Assembly: GCF_020524005.1 (NCBI RefSeq)
Contig: NZ_JAIVKK010000010.1
Span: 62,001-126,000, forward strand
DNA from: Microbulbifer aggregans
GTDB lineage: Bacteria; Pseudomonadota; Gammaproteobacteria; Pseudomonadales; Cellvibrionaceae
Length of the DNA: 64,000 nt
Direction of reading: 5' to 3'
The position numbers and the translations under genes were made by a program. The stretch's first letter is position 1, and each line of letters opens with the position of its first letter. Positions 31,136 through 39,370 of this stretch are shown here, in pieces. The notes under the pieces were generated by a model. That model did not search any database. It saw only the letters and a program-made list of their open reading frames with translations, and was not told the origin of the DNA.

Positions 31136-31777
31136 ATGACATCCCAGCGTACCCGCAACAGGCTGATACAGCGTTTGCGGGATGAAGGTATCAGCAGCGA
31201 GGAAGTGCTGGATGTCATGGCATCCACTCCTCGCCACCTGTTTCTGGATGAGGCGCTGGCTATCCGCGCCTACGAAGATACCGCCCTGCCTATTGGCTAC
31301 GGCCAGACCATCTCCCAACCCTACATTGTTGCCCGCATGACTGAACTTCTGTTGAGTCGCGCCAAGTCCCGTGCCCGGGTTTTGGAGGTTGGGGCTGGCT
31401 CAGGGTATCAGACCGCGATTCTGGCCAGACTGGTCGACAAACTGTACTCCGTGGAACGCATTGCGCCGCTAATGGAAAAGGCGCGGGTACGTATGCGTGA
31501 GCTCGGCATCTTCAACGTGGAGATGCGACTCAGTAATGGCGGTTTCGGTTGGCCGGAGCAGGGACCCTACGATGCCATCCTCTGCGCTGCGGCACCGGCG
31601 ACTATCCCCGATGAGCTGCGCGAGCAACTGGCCCCAGGCGGTGTACTGGTCATACCGGTGGGCAGTGATTACCAATATCTTACGATTGTTACCCGCAGTG
31701 AAGACGGTAGTCGTTTCGATGTGGAAAAGGCGGAGCCAGTGCGCTTTGTACCGCTGCTGAGCGGAGTGGTGCGTTGA
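31136..31777 (+). CDS. pcm: Protein-L-isoaspartate O-methyltransferase
   Basis: Pcm methylates isoaspartyl residues with S-adenosylmethionine, a first step in repairing aged proteins. The 213-residue protein begins MTSQRTRNRLIQRLRDEG, which lines up with the start of pseudomonad Pcm, and has LPIGYGQTISQPYIVARM and the SAM loop VLEVGAGSGYQTA. AAGGG at 31125-31129 supports this start; in-frame starts at 31106 and 31016 are weaker. Its stop overlaps the start of the DUF368 gene (TGATG). Confidence 0.94.
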   Translation: MTSQRTRNRLIQRLRDEGISSEEVLDVMASTPRHLFLDEALAIRAYEDTALPIGYGQTISQPYIVARMTELLLSRAKSRARVLEVGAGSGYQTAILARLVDKLYSVERIAPLMEKARVRMRELGIFNVEMRLSNGGFGWPEQGPYDAILCAAAPATIPDELREQLAPGGVLVIPVGSDYQYLTIVTRSEDGSRFDVEKAEPVRFVPLLSGVVR

Positions 31778-32724
31778 TGGAGAAAGGATTTATAAGAAAC
31801 CGTTATTGGGGGGTGGCTGCACGGGGCCTCGCCATGGGCGCTGCAGATGTGGTGCCGGGGGTATCCGGGGGCACCATTGCCTTTATTACCGGTATCTACC
31901 AGGAATTACTGGACTCGATCAGCTCCATCGGCCCGAAAACGCTCAAGACCCTGTTCTCTGAGGGGATCGCGGCCACCTGGCGTCAGATAAACGGTGGTTT
32001 TTTGCTCGCGCTGTTCGCCGGAATCCTCACCAGTATATTCAGCCTGGCCAAGTTGATCAGCTATCTGTTGGCAAGCTACCCGATTGTTGTATGGTCGTTT
32101 TTCTTCGGATTGATTCTGGCCTCGACAGTACCGATTGCCCGTAGAGTGCCGGGCTGGGGCTGGAAAACTGTACTAGCGCTATTGCTGGGTATCGCCATGG
32201 CGATTCTCGTCAGCGAAATGCGGCCGACACAAATTGCCGCAACGCCAGTTTCCCTGTTTCTTTCCGGGGCTGTCGCCATCTGCGCAATGATTCTGCCCGG
32301 CATCTCCGGCTCCTTTATATTGCTGATGATCGGGATTTATCCGCAGGTGATTACTGCGGTGCACCAGCTCAATATCCTGGCGCTTGGCTGGTTTGCCGCT
32401 GGCGCTGCGAGTGGGCTGCTACTATTCAGCCGCCTGCTCTCTTGGTTGATGCACCGGTTTCCGGGAATAACGCTGTCATTCCTGGTGGGGATATTGCTGG
32501 GCAGCCTGAAGATCGTGTGGCCTTGGAAACTGCCTGGAGCTCTGGACAGTGATAAATTGGCTCCTGTGTTGTCCAATACTTTGCCTGGTACCTTTAGTGA
32601 GGTTACCGGTGAGCCTTCACAGCTGTTGGGTGCAGCGACGGCCGCGATACTGGCTTTGGTGTTGGTGCTATCTGTTGAATGGGCGCATTGGCGCTATGTA
32701 AGCAATGTCGTACAAGAGTCGTAA
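31777..32724 (+). CDS. popT: DUF368 membrane protein, undecaprenyl-phosphate translocase-like
   Basis: The 315-residue protein has eight to ten predicted membrane helices and the DUF368 marks: GAADVVPGVSGGTIAFITGIY near the N-terminus and a second, inverted copy, MILPGISGSFILLMIGIY, about 150 residues later. DUF368 proteins (PopT) were described as recycling undecaprenyl phosphate across the inner membrane, important for marine bacteria at alkaline pH. The symbol is given on family grounds. The gene overlaps the pcm stop and precedes nlpD by about 205 bases. Confidence 0.85.
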   Translation: MEKGFIRNRYWGVAARGLAMGAADVVPGVSGGTIAFITGIYQELLDSISSIGPKTLKTLFSEGIAATWRQINGGFLLALFAGILTSIFSLAKLISYLLASYPIVVWSFFFGLILASTVPIARRVPGWGWKTVLALLLGIAMAILVSEMRPTQIAATPVSLFLSGAVAICAMILPGISGSFILLMIGIYPQVITAVHQLNILALGWFAAGAASGLLLFSRLLSWLMHRFPGITLSFLVGILLGSLKIVWPWKLPGALDSDKLAPVLSNTLPGTFSEVTGEPSQLLGAATAAILALVLVLSVEWAHWRYVSNVVQES

Positions 32725-32929
32725 CTAATTACGTACGCAGGGTGGGAAGGTATTCGCAGCTATTTTTACCGAGAGCTGCAGGGGATTTTGATAATTATTA
32801 TTCTCATTCTGCTTTCCTACTGTGAAAGATTCTTTACGCAGTTTTTTTTACCGGGTAGGACCGATAAAACAGCAGATTTCTTTAGACACTTTTTCCATAA
32901 ATGCCCCCCCTTGATGTAAAAAGAGAATA

Positions 32930-33763
32930 ATGAAGCGGCGTTTTTTTCAACAATTCACGGTCAATCCTGACGCCAGCCCAAGGTGTAAATTACGCCTTTT
33001 GGCCACTTTGTACTCTCGCCTGTTTTTTGTGACCATTGGTTGCCTTTTCGTCACTTCATGTGCCAGCAACCTGGCCCCCACCAGCTCGCTCAATCAACCA
33101 CCGAGCCAGAAAATTCGCCATCATTTGGTCAGCAAGGGCGAAACACTCTATTCCATCGCATGGCGTTATGGTAAAGATTTCAAGGAGTTAGCGGCGATAA
33201 ATGGCATTCGATCGCCCTACCAGATTTATCCCGGCCAGCGTTTGAATCTCACCGGCCAGGGGGTGGTAGCCACCCGCAGTACCGTCGCCAAACCTTCATC
33301 AAAAGCCTCTCGCCCAGTCAAAAAAACGGTGAAAGTCGCGGCAAAACCGGCGAGGAAGCCCGTCAGAAAATCGTCAATTCCGGCCAAGGTAAGATCCAGT
33401 ATCAAATGGCGCTGGCCGGTCCGCGGTCCGCTGATCGCGCGCTTCCAGCCGAATAACCCCCTGCGAAAGGGTGTTGATATCGGAGGGGAAAAGGGGGAAT
33501 CTGTTCAGGCAGCGGCGGATGGCACAGTGATTTACGCCGGAAGCGCACTGAGAGGTTACGGTAAGCTTTTGATCATCAAGCACAGCGAGGAGTTCCTCAG
33601 TGCTTATGCCCACAACCACAAATTACTTGTGGGCGAGGGCACCGCGGTCAAAGCGGGGCAACGGATAGCGGAACTGGGTTCGAGTGGTACCGACCGCAAC
33701 ATGCTTCACTTTGAAATCCGTAAAGATGGTCAACCAGTAGATCCCCTAACTTACCTGCCTTGA
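32930..33763 (+). CDS. nlpD: NlpD-like LysM / LytM-domain lipoprotein
   Basis: NlpD activates the amidase AmiC during cell separation. The 277-residue protein has a lipobox FVTSC (Cys44) after an unusually long N-region, a LysM domain (about 66-110, VSKGETLYSIAWRYG), a basic Pro/Lys linker, and a LytM (M23) domain (about 175-275). The catalytic residues are replaced: RKGVD where active enzymes have HxxxD, and MLHFEIR instead of HLHFE, so it is predicted to be a regulator, not a peptidase, as known for E. coli NlpD. It lies directly upstream of rpoS, the classical order, and its coding region may hold an rpoS promoter. Confidence 0.92.
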   Translation: MKRRFFQQFTVNPDASPRCKLRLLATLYSRLFFVTIGCLFVTSCASNLAPTSSLNQPPSQKIRHHLVSKGETLYSIAWRYGKDFKELAAINGIRSPYQIYPGQRLNLTGQGVVATRSTVAKPSSKASRPVKKTVKVAAKPARKPVRKSSIPAKVRSSIKWRWPVRGPLIARFQPNNPLRKGVDIGGEKGESVQAAADGTVIYAGSALRGYGKLLIIKHSEEFLSAYAHNHKLLVGEGTAVKAGQRIAELGSSGTDRNMLHFEIRKDGQPVDPLTYLP

Positions 33764-34004
33764 TCGGTGTGAAAACCTGCCTGTCTAACGCTGTTGTGAA
33801 ATAAAAATGGATTTTTATTAAACACCACTTGAGGTAGTCACCGGGAACGGCAAAAACTGCCCTGCAGTGACTCTACTCACCAGCGCTATTCATGAAGCAA
33901 AGGTGAGTTGCCGGGAACGGAGGCTGTCGCAAAGACAGTGGCGAGTTCTGAAACCGCGAACTGTCGATGCGGCTGACACAGGCAAAGTACAAGGAGTTGG
34001 GGAA
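33764..34004 (+). promoter_or_regulatory. Structured rpoS leader region
   Basis: The 240 bases between nlpD and the rpoS start hold several possible hairpins. TGAG-TAG-GTCAC around 33830-33841 can pair with GTGACTCTACTCA at 33867-33879. CTCACC at 33876-33881 can instead pair with GGTGAG at 33902-33907. CTGTC-GCAAA-GACAG forms a third near 33925. The decamer CCGGGAACGG occurs twice, at 33841-33850 and 33911-33920. A leader with alternative folds would be consistent with translational control of rpoS, but no sRNA site was identified. Confidence 0.45.
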
Positions 34005-35066
34005 ATGGAAGCACAACGTCACGATCAGCTGGGCTTCAATGCCAGAACAGATCTTTCTGCCGAGTCATTGGAAAATGAGGCATCCACCAGTACAGAAAAA
34101 ACAGAGACAATAGCGAAACCAGGCCGCCCCCGGAGCAAGGCGGCAAAAAAAAACTCCGAGACATCTGCACAAAAAGTTCCCGCCCAAAAAGCATCTATTC
34201 GTAAGCTCGATGATACCCACGGGCAAAAGAATCTCGACGCAACTCAGCTTTATCTGAATGAAATAGGCTTTTCTCCTCTGCTGACCGCGGAAGAGGAAGT
34301 TTACTATGCGCGCAAAGCATTACGTGGTGATGCCGCGGCACGAAAGCGCATGATAGAAAGCAATCTTCGTCTGGTTGTAAAAATTGCCCGGCGTTACGTC
34401 AGTCGGGGCCTCGCCCTGCTGGATCTGATTGAAGAGGGCAACCTCGGATTGATCCGCGCCGTGGAGAAATTCGACCCTGAGCGCGGCTTCCGCTTCTCAA
34501 CCTATGCCACCTGGTGGATTCGTCAAACGATTGAACGGGCCATCATGAACCAGACCCGTACCATCCGTTTGCCGATTCATGTGGTGAAAGAGCTCAATGT
34601 TTATCTGCGTGCTTCACGAGAGCTGGCGCAGAAGCTGGACCACGAGCCTTCGGCCGAAGAAATCGCTAACCTGCTGGAAAAACCGGTAGAGGATGTAGAG
34701 CGAATGCTGGGGTTGAATGAGCGCGTAACGTCGGTTGATACGCCAATTGGTCCGTCTTCGGAGAAAACACTGGTTGATACGATTCCTGACCAGCAGGAAT
34801 CAGATCCCGCTGAATTGCTTCAGGATCGGGATCTGTATGAAAGTATCGACCGCTGGTTAAGTGAGCTCCCGGACAAGCAGTGTGAGGTCGTCTCCCGTCG
34901 CTTCGGTTTACGAGGGTTTGAGCCCAGTACTCTGGAGGAAGTGGGGCGTGAAATCGGCCTGACCCGTGAGCGTGTTCGCCAGATTCAGGTCGATGCCTTG
35001 AAGAGACTGCGGGAAGTGATGGAAACCCAGGGGCTGGATGGCATGTCGCTGTTTGCCAACCTCTAG
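34005..35066 (+). CDS. rpoS: RNA polymerase sigma factor RpoS (sigma-38)
   Basis: RpoS directs the general stress and stationary-phase response. The 353-residue protein has the sigma-70 layout: a charged N-terminal tail of about 85 residues, region 1.2 ([21 protein letters not shown]), region 2 ([39 protein letters not shown]), region 3 and region 4 ([20 protein letters not shown]). The frame is open to 33867, but AAGGAG at 33991-33996 places the start at 34005. It ends before a strong terminator. Confidence 0.97.
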   Translation: MEAQRHDQLGFNARTDLSAESLENEASTSTEKTETIAKPGRPRSKAAKKNSETSAQKVPAQKASIRKLDDTHGQKNLDATQLYLNEIGFSPLLTAEEEVYYARKALRGDAAARKRMIESNLRLVVKIARRYVSRGLALLDLIEEGNLGLIRAVEKFDPERGFRFSTYATWWIRQTIERAIMNQTRTIRLPIHVVKELNVYLRASRELAQKLDHEPSAEEIANLLEKPVEDVERMLGLNERVTSVDTPIGPSSEKTLVDTIPDQQESDPAELLQDRDLYESIDRWLSELPDKQCEVVSRRFGLRGFEPSTLEEVGREIGLTRERVRQIQVDALKRLREVMETQGLDGMSLFANL

Positions 35067-35097
35067 GTGCAAGCAAAAGTATCTGGACTTCTACATG

Positions 35098-35126
35098 AAA
35101 AAACCCGCACATCATGCGGGTTTTTT
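35098..35126. terminator. Bidirectional terminator between rpoS and ydbL
   Basis: CCCGCA at 35104-35109 pairs with TGCGGG at 35115-35120, with six A before and six T after. It serves rpoS on the plus strand and the convergent ydbL operon on the minus strand. Confidence 0.9.
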
Positions 35127-35164
35127 CATGCCTGTATATCTACTGGATACACGGAATGGAGTTG

Positions 35165-35491
35165 TTACTTCTGCTTCCAGCGCCCGAGATTGTCCTGATA
35201 GTACTCACCTTTAGACAGACGGGATTCAAGCTTTTCCGCAGCCCGGGCAGCCACCTGGGAAATGTCGATATTATTGCGCTTGGCGATAGACGCGTACTCT
35301 TTTTTACGCTTGCTGTTCACCTCGGCAACCAAACGATCAACTTCCGGTGTTCCATTTTGCACAACAGCGATATAGCCACTGTTGGCTTCGCCGACGATGC
35401 CCTGCGTCTGAGCTTCTTTCAGGGTGATAGCGGCGGCCGGGAGGGAAACCATTAAACAGAGTGAAAACAGGGTTGCAATCAGTTTTTTCAT
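35165..35491 (-). CDS. ydbL: YdbL-family DUF1318 protein
   Basis: The 108-residue protein has a signal peptide (cleavage after PAAA) and the DUF1318 pattern: KEAQTQGIVGEANSGYIAVVQ, VNSKRKKEYASIAKRN and a charged C-terminus. E. coli YdbL is a small periplasmic protein encoded with YdbH and YnbE and reported to modulate their assembly. It is the last gene of the minus-strand order ydbH, ynbE, ydbL and ends at the terminator shared with rpoS. Confidence 0.88.
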   Translation of the reverse strand: MKKLIATLFSLCLMVSLPAAAITLKEAQTQGIVGEANSGYIAVVQNGTPEVDRLVAEVNSKRKKEYASIAKRNNIDISQVAARAAEKLESRLSKGEYYQDNLGRWKQK

Positions 35492-35556
35492 AGGTCGTTC
35501 CTAACGAGTATTCTCCAATGCCCCAGAAGGCGAAAAGGTTCTGCCTGGCAGTAACC

Positions 35557-35769
35557 TCAGAATATGCCCTCTTTGTTGTCAAACAGGTCGTCCAGCTCCT
35601 TATCGACTTTGACCCGTATCTCATGTTCTATCTTCACATTGAGGTTAACGGTAATCGGCTCGCTGGGCGCCTGTACCGCGACAGTCGGGGTGCAGGCGGA
35701 TAACAGGGCTGTGCTGATCACCAGCGTCGCTGTTATTGCCGGTAGCTTGATAAAACCTGCTTTGGTCAC
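35557..35769 (-). CDS. ynbE: YnbE-family outer-membrane lipoprotein
   Basis: This 70-residue protein has a lipoprotein signal with lipobox LLSAC (Cys26) and a short mature part with EPITVNLNVKIEHEIRVKVDKEL, the typical amphipathic beta stretch. In E. coli, YnbE multimerises at the outer membrane and continues the YdbH groove, so that the pair bridges the envelope for phospholipid movement. Here it lies between ydbH and ydbL, separated from ydbH by 372 bases that include a repeat of the dispersed family. Confidence 0.85.
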   Translation of the reverse strand: MTKAGFIKLPAITATLVISTALLSACTPTVAVQAPSEPITVNLNVKIEHEIRVKVDKELDDLFDNKEGIF

Positions 35770-35989
35770 ATAACGCTCCTTAGATCTTGGGGGATCTTAC
35801 GGGTACACCTTGTAGGATCCAATTTCCCCTACCTTTGTAGTTCACTATAGATAGTGCCAGATTAACGCTTCCTGAACAGCCTGCAAACCGGTGCAAATAC
35901 ACGCCGTTCTCTGATGCCGTGTATTTTACCCTCCCCGACTATTCCCCGTGATTCTGTTCACGTAACGAGGTTACGGGCGAAGGTGTTGG

Positions 35990-36100
35990 TACCGGGGGCG
36001 GTCTTGCGAGACCTTCCGCGAGAGGGACCTCGCGGAAGAGCCCCCAGGGATGGGTTAAGGGGGGGCGCCTAGCTCGTGTCTCGCAAGACCGCCCCCGGTA
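35990..36100 (-). repeat. Dispersed structured intergenic repeat, copy B
   Basis: A perfect 23-bp inverted repeat (35990-36012 with 36078-36100) encloses an inner hairpin, CTTCCGCGAG at 36013-36022 with CTCGCGGAAG at 36029-36038. Read on the minus strand the connecting segment contains CTAGGCGCCCCCCC, as in copy D at 63111. The outer arms share GGTCTTGCGAGAC with copy C. It lies inside the ydbH-ynbE intergenic region. The rest of that 372-bp gap holds a nine-pair AAATACACG/CGTGTATTT inverted repeat (35895-35926) and CGTAAC-GAG-GTTACG nearby (35961-35975), and no gene. Confidence 0.88.
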
Positions 36101-36141
36101 GCGACACCGCCGCTGGTTTGGTTAAAAGCGTGCAATTACGC

Positions 36142-39100
36142 CTATTGCACGGACTTCTCCAACACATCTGTCAGATCCCGGCTTGCCTGTAGAGACTTCA
36201 GCATACTTGGGACATTGTTTTCCAGATTCAGGTTGATAATCAGGTCCCGGTTGGCATCAACGGCGCTGCTGCGTCCGGTAAGTTTGAGGTTCAGTTTCAG
36301 GTCGCCACTTAGTGGATAGGTAATGGTGCCGCGCATATCCCGGTAGTTGTAATCCTCCAGCGCCCCCGCGATCAACTTGAGCTGAGGATTACTGGTCAGC
36401 ATGCTGGGCGAAAAGGCCCCGTAGTACCGCAGGCGTCCGCCGGGAGGCCGGGCATTGAGCGTACCGTTCTCTATGGTAACCCCCTGGCCATCGGTAGTGA
36501 TCGGCATGGTGGCGTCCAGCAGGCCCGTGGCGACAAAGTTTTCAGCTTCCATTTCCTTCGCCAGCGCTTCGAGCGATATACCCGTAAATGAAACCAGGGA
36601 GTCTCTTTCTACACCATTTAGGTTCCAGGTAAGTACTTTGGAGGTCAGGGCGCCATTTAACATTTCTCCTGAGAAATCGGCCAGAGTGAGGTCCCCATTT
36701 TCTGCGATACCAAGTTTGAATCTCAGGTTTTCCACCGGAAGCCCCGCATCCAATTTCTGGATACTTACAGGCTGGCTTTTCGTGGTTGTCCAGCTGTTAC
36801 TGGCTTGCGTGATGGAGACTTTGCCATTGATGCCGACTGCGAAAATGTCGCCATAACTGATACCAATCGAATCCAGTGTTGCATTAACTTGGTTGGTTTT
36901 TCCTGTTTTCGGGCTTCTTTCTGGCCAGAAAACACGGCCCGAAGCAGAGAGCTTTCCGTCGATGACATCCGCTGGTAATCCCTGGACTGAGCCGCTGAGC
37001 GGCGACTGTGGGCTGAATGTTGCTTCCGGTACCGTAAAAGTGAGCTCACCAAGGGCATTTTCCACATCATATTTCCAGGACGTCTCAACATTCATGCCGC
37101 TGGTAATGAGCTCGCTGGTGCCCCGAAGTTGATCGCCTGAAAATTGGATATTCCCGGTTGCGCCAAAGGTTGTCCGGTACTGATTCAGCGTCAATATCGA
37201 GAGTGAATCCGAGCGGTAGCTGGCACTGGCGTGGATGTCCTGTTTATTCCTGCTTACAGAAACGTCTTCAAAAAATATCGCCCCCTCAATACGGGTATCG
37301 GGCACCGTCAGCGGTGCAAGCGCGAGCGCGAGCTGGTCAGCAGTGCATCGGGAGACGGTATTCTCGAAGTTGCAGGTAATGGCCTGTGAGAAAAATTCCG
37401 GATTTTCAAACGACGCATCACCGATATTCAGCGAAGCTGCAGCCGCATTGAGCGCAGAGAACTGAATGTTTCGAACGCCAGTTTGCTTTGTACTGGGTTT
37501 CGATAGATCGCCGATCTCTGCGTCCAGGGTGATCTCTTGTGCCTGTAAGTCAGTTTCTTTGAGATTCAGCGATGAGAGTCTGCCTGAAAACTGGAGCTTG
37601 CACTGTGTTCTCAAGACATCGACGCAGTTGAGCTGTTTTATAGTGCCTTTTAGTTTCGGCAAGGTGTCACTGGAGGGGACTGGCGCTTTGCCCGGTGATG
37701 GTTGTGCCTGAATCTCAAGGTTTGCCAGCTCCAGATTCATCGGAGCGGGCCAATTGTTTGTCGTTAAGGTGGCTGTCTCATTCAGCGTTAATCTTACGTC
37801 GGCATCTGGCCAGTCAATACTCGCCAGCGGAGTATCCCTTGTTTGAGGGGAAACGTGAGCGGACAGATCACTGCCCGGCTGTAATTGGAGCTCGATGTTG
37901 GTGAGGATGAGGTCCTCGATCCTGCTGACATTCTCCAGCGGAGGTAGTTTTGCGTTGCCGCTAATTGTTAACTGGCCGGCAACATTACTTAGTTGATAGC
38001 CCTCGAATACTTTCTGTATCGATTCCTCTGAAAGTACCTGAAATGCTCGATCAACGTTGATGGATCCCGTTAGGGATATGTCCTGTTTTTCCGGGTTTCC
38101 CAGTGTGATTTCAGCTTGTGCCCAGTCTGTATTTTCAGTGTGATCCACCGTATCGAGTGTCACTGTGAGTACACCCGATACAGAATTGAATCGCAAAGGT
38201 GTTATGTTTTCCAGCTGGAGCTCCAAAGGTCTTGGGCTGTTGGCGGTGACTTTCAGTGGGGCAGGGAAATAGTCCCCGTTGGGGGAGAACGTCCATTGTA
38301 TGTTGTCAGTACTGATCTTTGCCGCCAGTTTGCGGTAGCGCTCGAGGATCAACAGGGTATCGGGAACTTCACCCGTGAACATCAAGCTCAGTTCACCTGT
38401 GGCGGATGACTCGGGTACTTCGCGGACTGAATTGAGATCAATTTTTCTCGCCAGTGCTTGCGTGTTTTCCAATGCTGCCTGGATTGTGCCGGTTGTGCGC
38501 CAGAAGCTTTGGCCTTGGGGGCGGTCGCCTTCTGGCTGGTCGAACTGGAGCTCTGCCGTGAATGCCTCGTCGGTGCCTTCTTTGGCCGTGATACGCAGTT
38601 GAGCCTTGCTTTGTTCGCTGCTGAGATCAAGGGACAGGCTACAGCTTTTGCAGGTGTCGTGACCAATCTGTCCTGTAATATTGTTACCGCGCCTGGTCAG
38701 ATTTAGTGTAAATGCGCCGGGAGCGAGCTCAGGAACCAGTACTGCCAGGATATCAATCGTGTCGAGCCTGAGACTACGCAACTGCTGCAGGGACTGACTC
38801 AGCAGCAGCGGTGGTTCCGCAGCATCCGTTTGGAATCTAGAGGAGGGTGCTTCAGGGGCCGGGTTAAGTGCAGAATCTATTGGTTTTGTTTGTTTGCCAT
38901 CGTTGGTTGGCGCCGGGCGCAGGACTGCAGCCGCTAATACGGCCTGTGCTACTGACAGGTTTGTTCCGAAATTGCCGGAATCCGAATCTGGACTACTCAT
39001 AAGCGCCGTCCAGTTGGTGAGCTTGAGGTCATTCAGTTCCAGCTGCCGGCCATTGGCAAAGGCGATGACGAGACGTTTGATCGCGATGCTTTTTCCAGCA

Positions 39101-39279
39101 TCAGTGAAGCGCAATTGTTCAACCTGTCGGATTGCCACGCCGTCCAGCCAGTGGTTGGCTACCACCGGCAGCCATTGGTGCCGGCTATACCAACCCGATA
39201 CCCCGCCGATCACCAGCGCGAACAGCAGGCAAAGCGCGACAAGTCTGGAGTTCCTGAAAGCGGGGAAAAGCTTGGGCAC
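36142..39279 (-). CDS. ydbH: YdbH-family AsmA-like envelope protein
   Basis: The 1045-residue protein has one N-terminal membrane helix (about 10-30) and then a long periplasmic part rich in beta strands. Its C-terminal 250 residues resemble the YdbH/DUF3971-type region with PPGGRLRYYG, LKLIAGALEDYNYRDMRGTITYPLSGDLKLNLKLTG. YdbH, with TamB and YhdP, is one of the AsmA-like proteins that move phospholipids from inner to outer membrane through a hydrophobic groove. The partner genes ynbE and ydbL follow on the same strand. It is longer than E. coli YdbH (about 880 residues). Divergent from ggt. Confidence 0.88.
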   Translation of the reverse strand: MPKLFPAFRNSRLVALCLLFALVIGGVSGWYSRHQWLPVVANHWLDGVAIRQVEQLRFTDAGKSIAIKRLVIAFANGRQLELNDLKLTNWTALMSSPDSDSGNFGTNLSVAQAVLAAAVLRPAPTNDGKQTKPIDSALNPAPEAPSSRFQTDAAEPPLLLSQSLQQLRSLRLDTIDILAVLVPELAPGAFTLNLTRRGNNITGQIGHDTCKSCSLSLDLSSEQSKAQLRITAKEGTDEAFTAELQFDQPEGDRPQGQSFWRTTGTIQAALENTQALARKIDLNSVREVPESSATGELSLMFTGEVPDTLLILERYRKLAAKISTDNIQWTFSPNGDYFPAPLKVTANSPRPLELQLENITPLRFNSVSGVLTVTLDTVDHTENTDWAQAEITLGNPEKQDISLTGSINVDRAFQVLSEESIQKVFEGYQLSNVAGQLTISGNAKLPPLENVSRIEDLILTNIELQLQPGSDLSAHVSPQTRDTPLASIDWPDADVRLTLNETATLTTNNWPAPMNLELANLEIQAQPSPGKAPVPSSDTLPKLKGTIKQLNCVDVLRTQCKLQFSGRLSSLNLKETDLQAQEITLDAEIGDLSKPSTKQTGVRNIQFSALNAAAASLNIGDASFENPEFFSQAITCNFENTVSRCTADQLALALAPLTVPDTRIEGAIFFEDVSVSRNKQDIHASASYRSDSLSILTLNQYRTTFGATGNIQFSGDQLRGTSELITSGMNVETSWKYDVENALGELTFTVPEATFSPQSPLSGSVQGLPADVIDGKLSASGRVFWPERSPKTGKTNQVNATLDSIGISYGDIFAVGINGKVSITQASNSWTTTKSQPVSIQKLDAGLPVENLRFKLGIAENGDLTLADFSGEMLNGALTSKVLTWNLNGVERDSLVSFTGISLEALAKEMEAENFVATGLLDATMPITTDGQGVTIENGTLNARPPGGRLRYYGAFSPSMLTSNPQLKLIAGALEDYNYRDMRGTITYPLSGDLKLNLKLTGRSSAVDANRDLIINLNLENNVPSMLKSLQASRDLTDVLEKSVQ

Positions 39280-39370
39280 TGATACCTCGGTATGGCCACA
39301 GGTGATTCACTTGTGATTCAAGGGCTAAACGTAGAGACTTGTTCAGAGCATAACGACGGGGGAAGTATTT

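Noticed and set aside
33867..34004. N-terminal extension of RpoS by 46 codons
   Set aside because: The frame is open, but a strong AAGGAG lies before the internal ATG at 34005 and the extension has no resemblance to RpoS.
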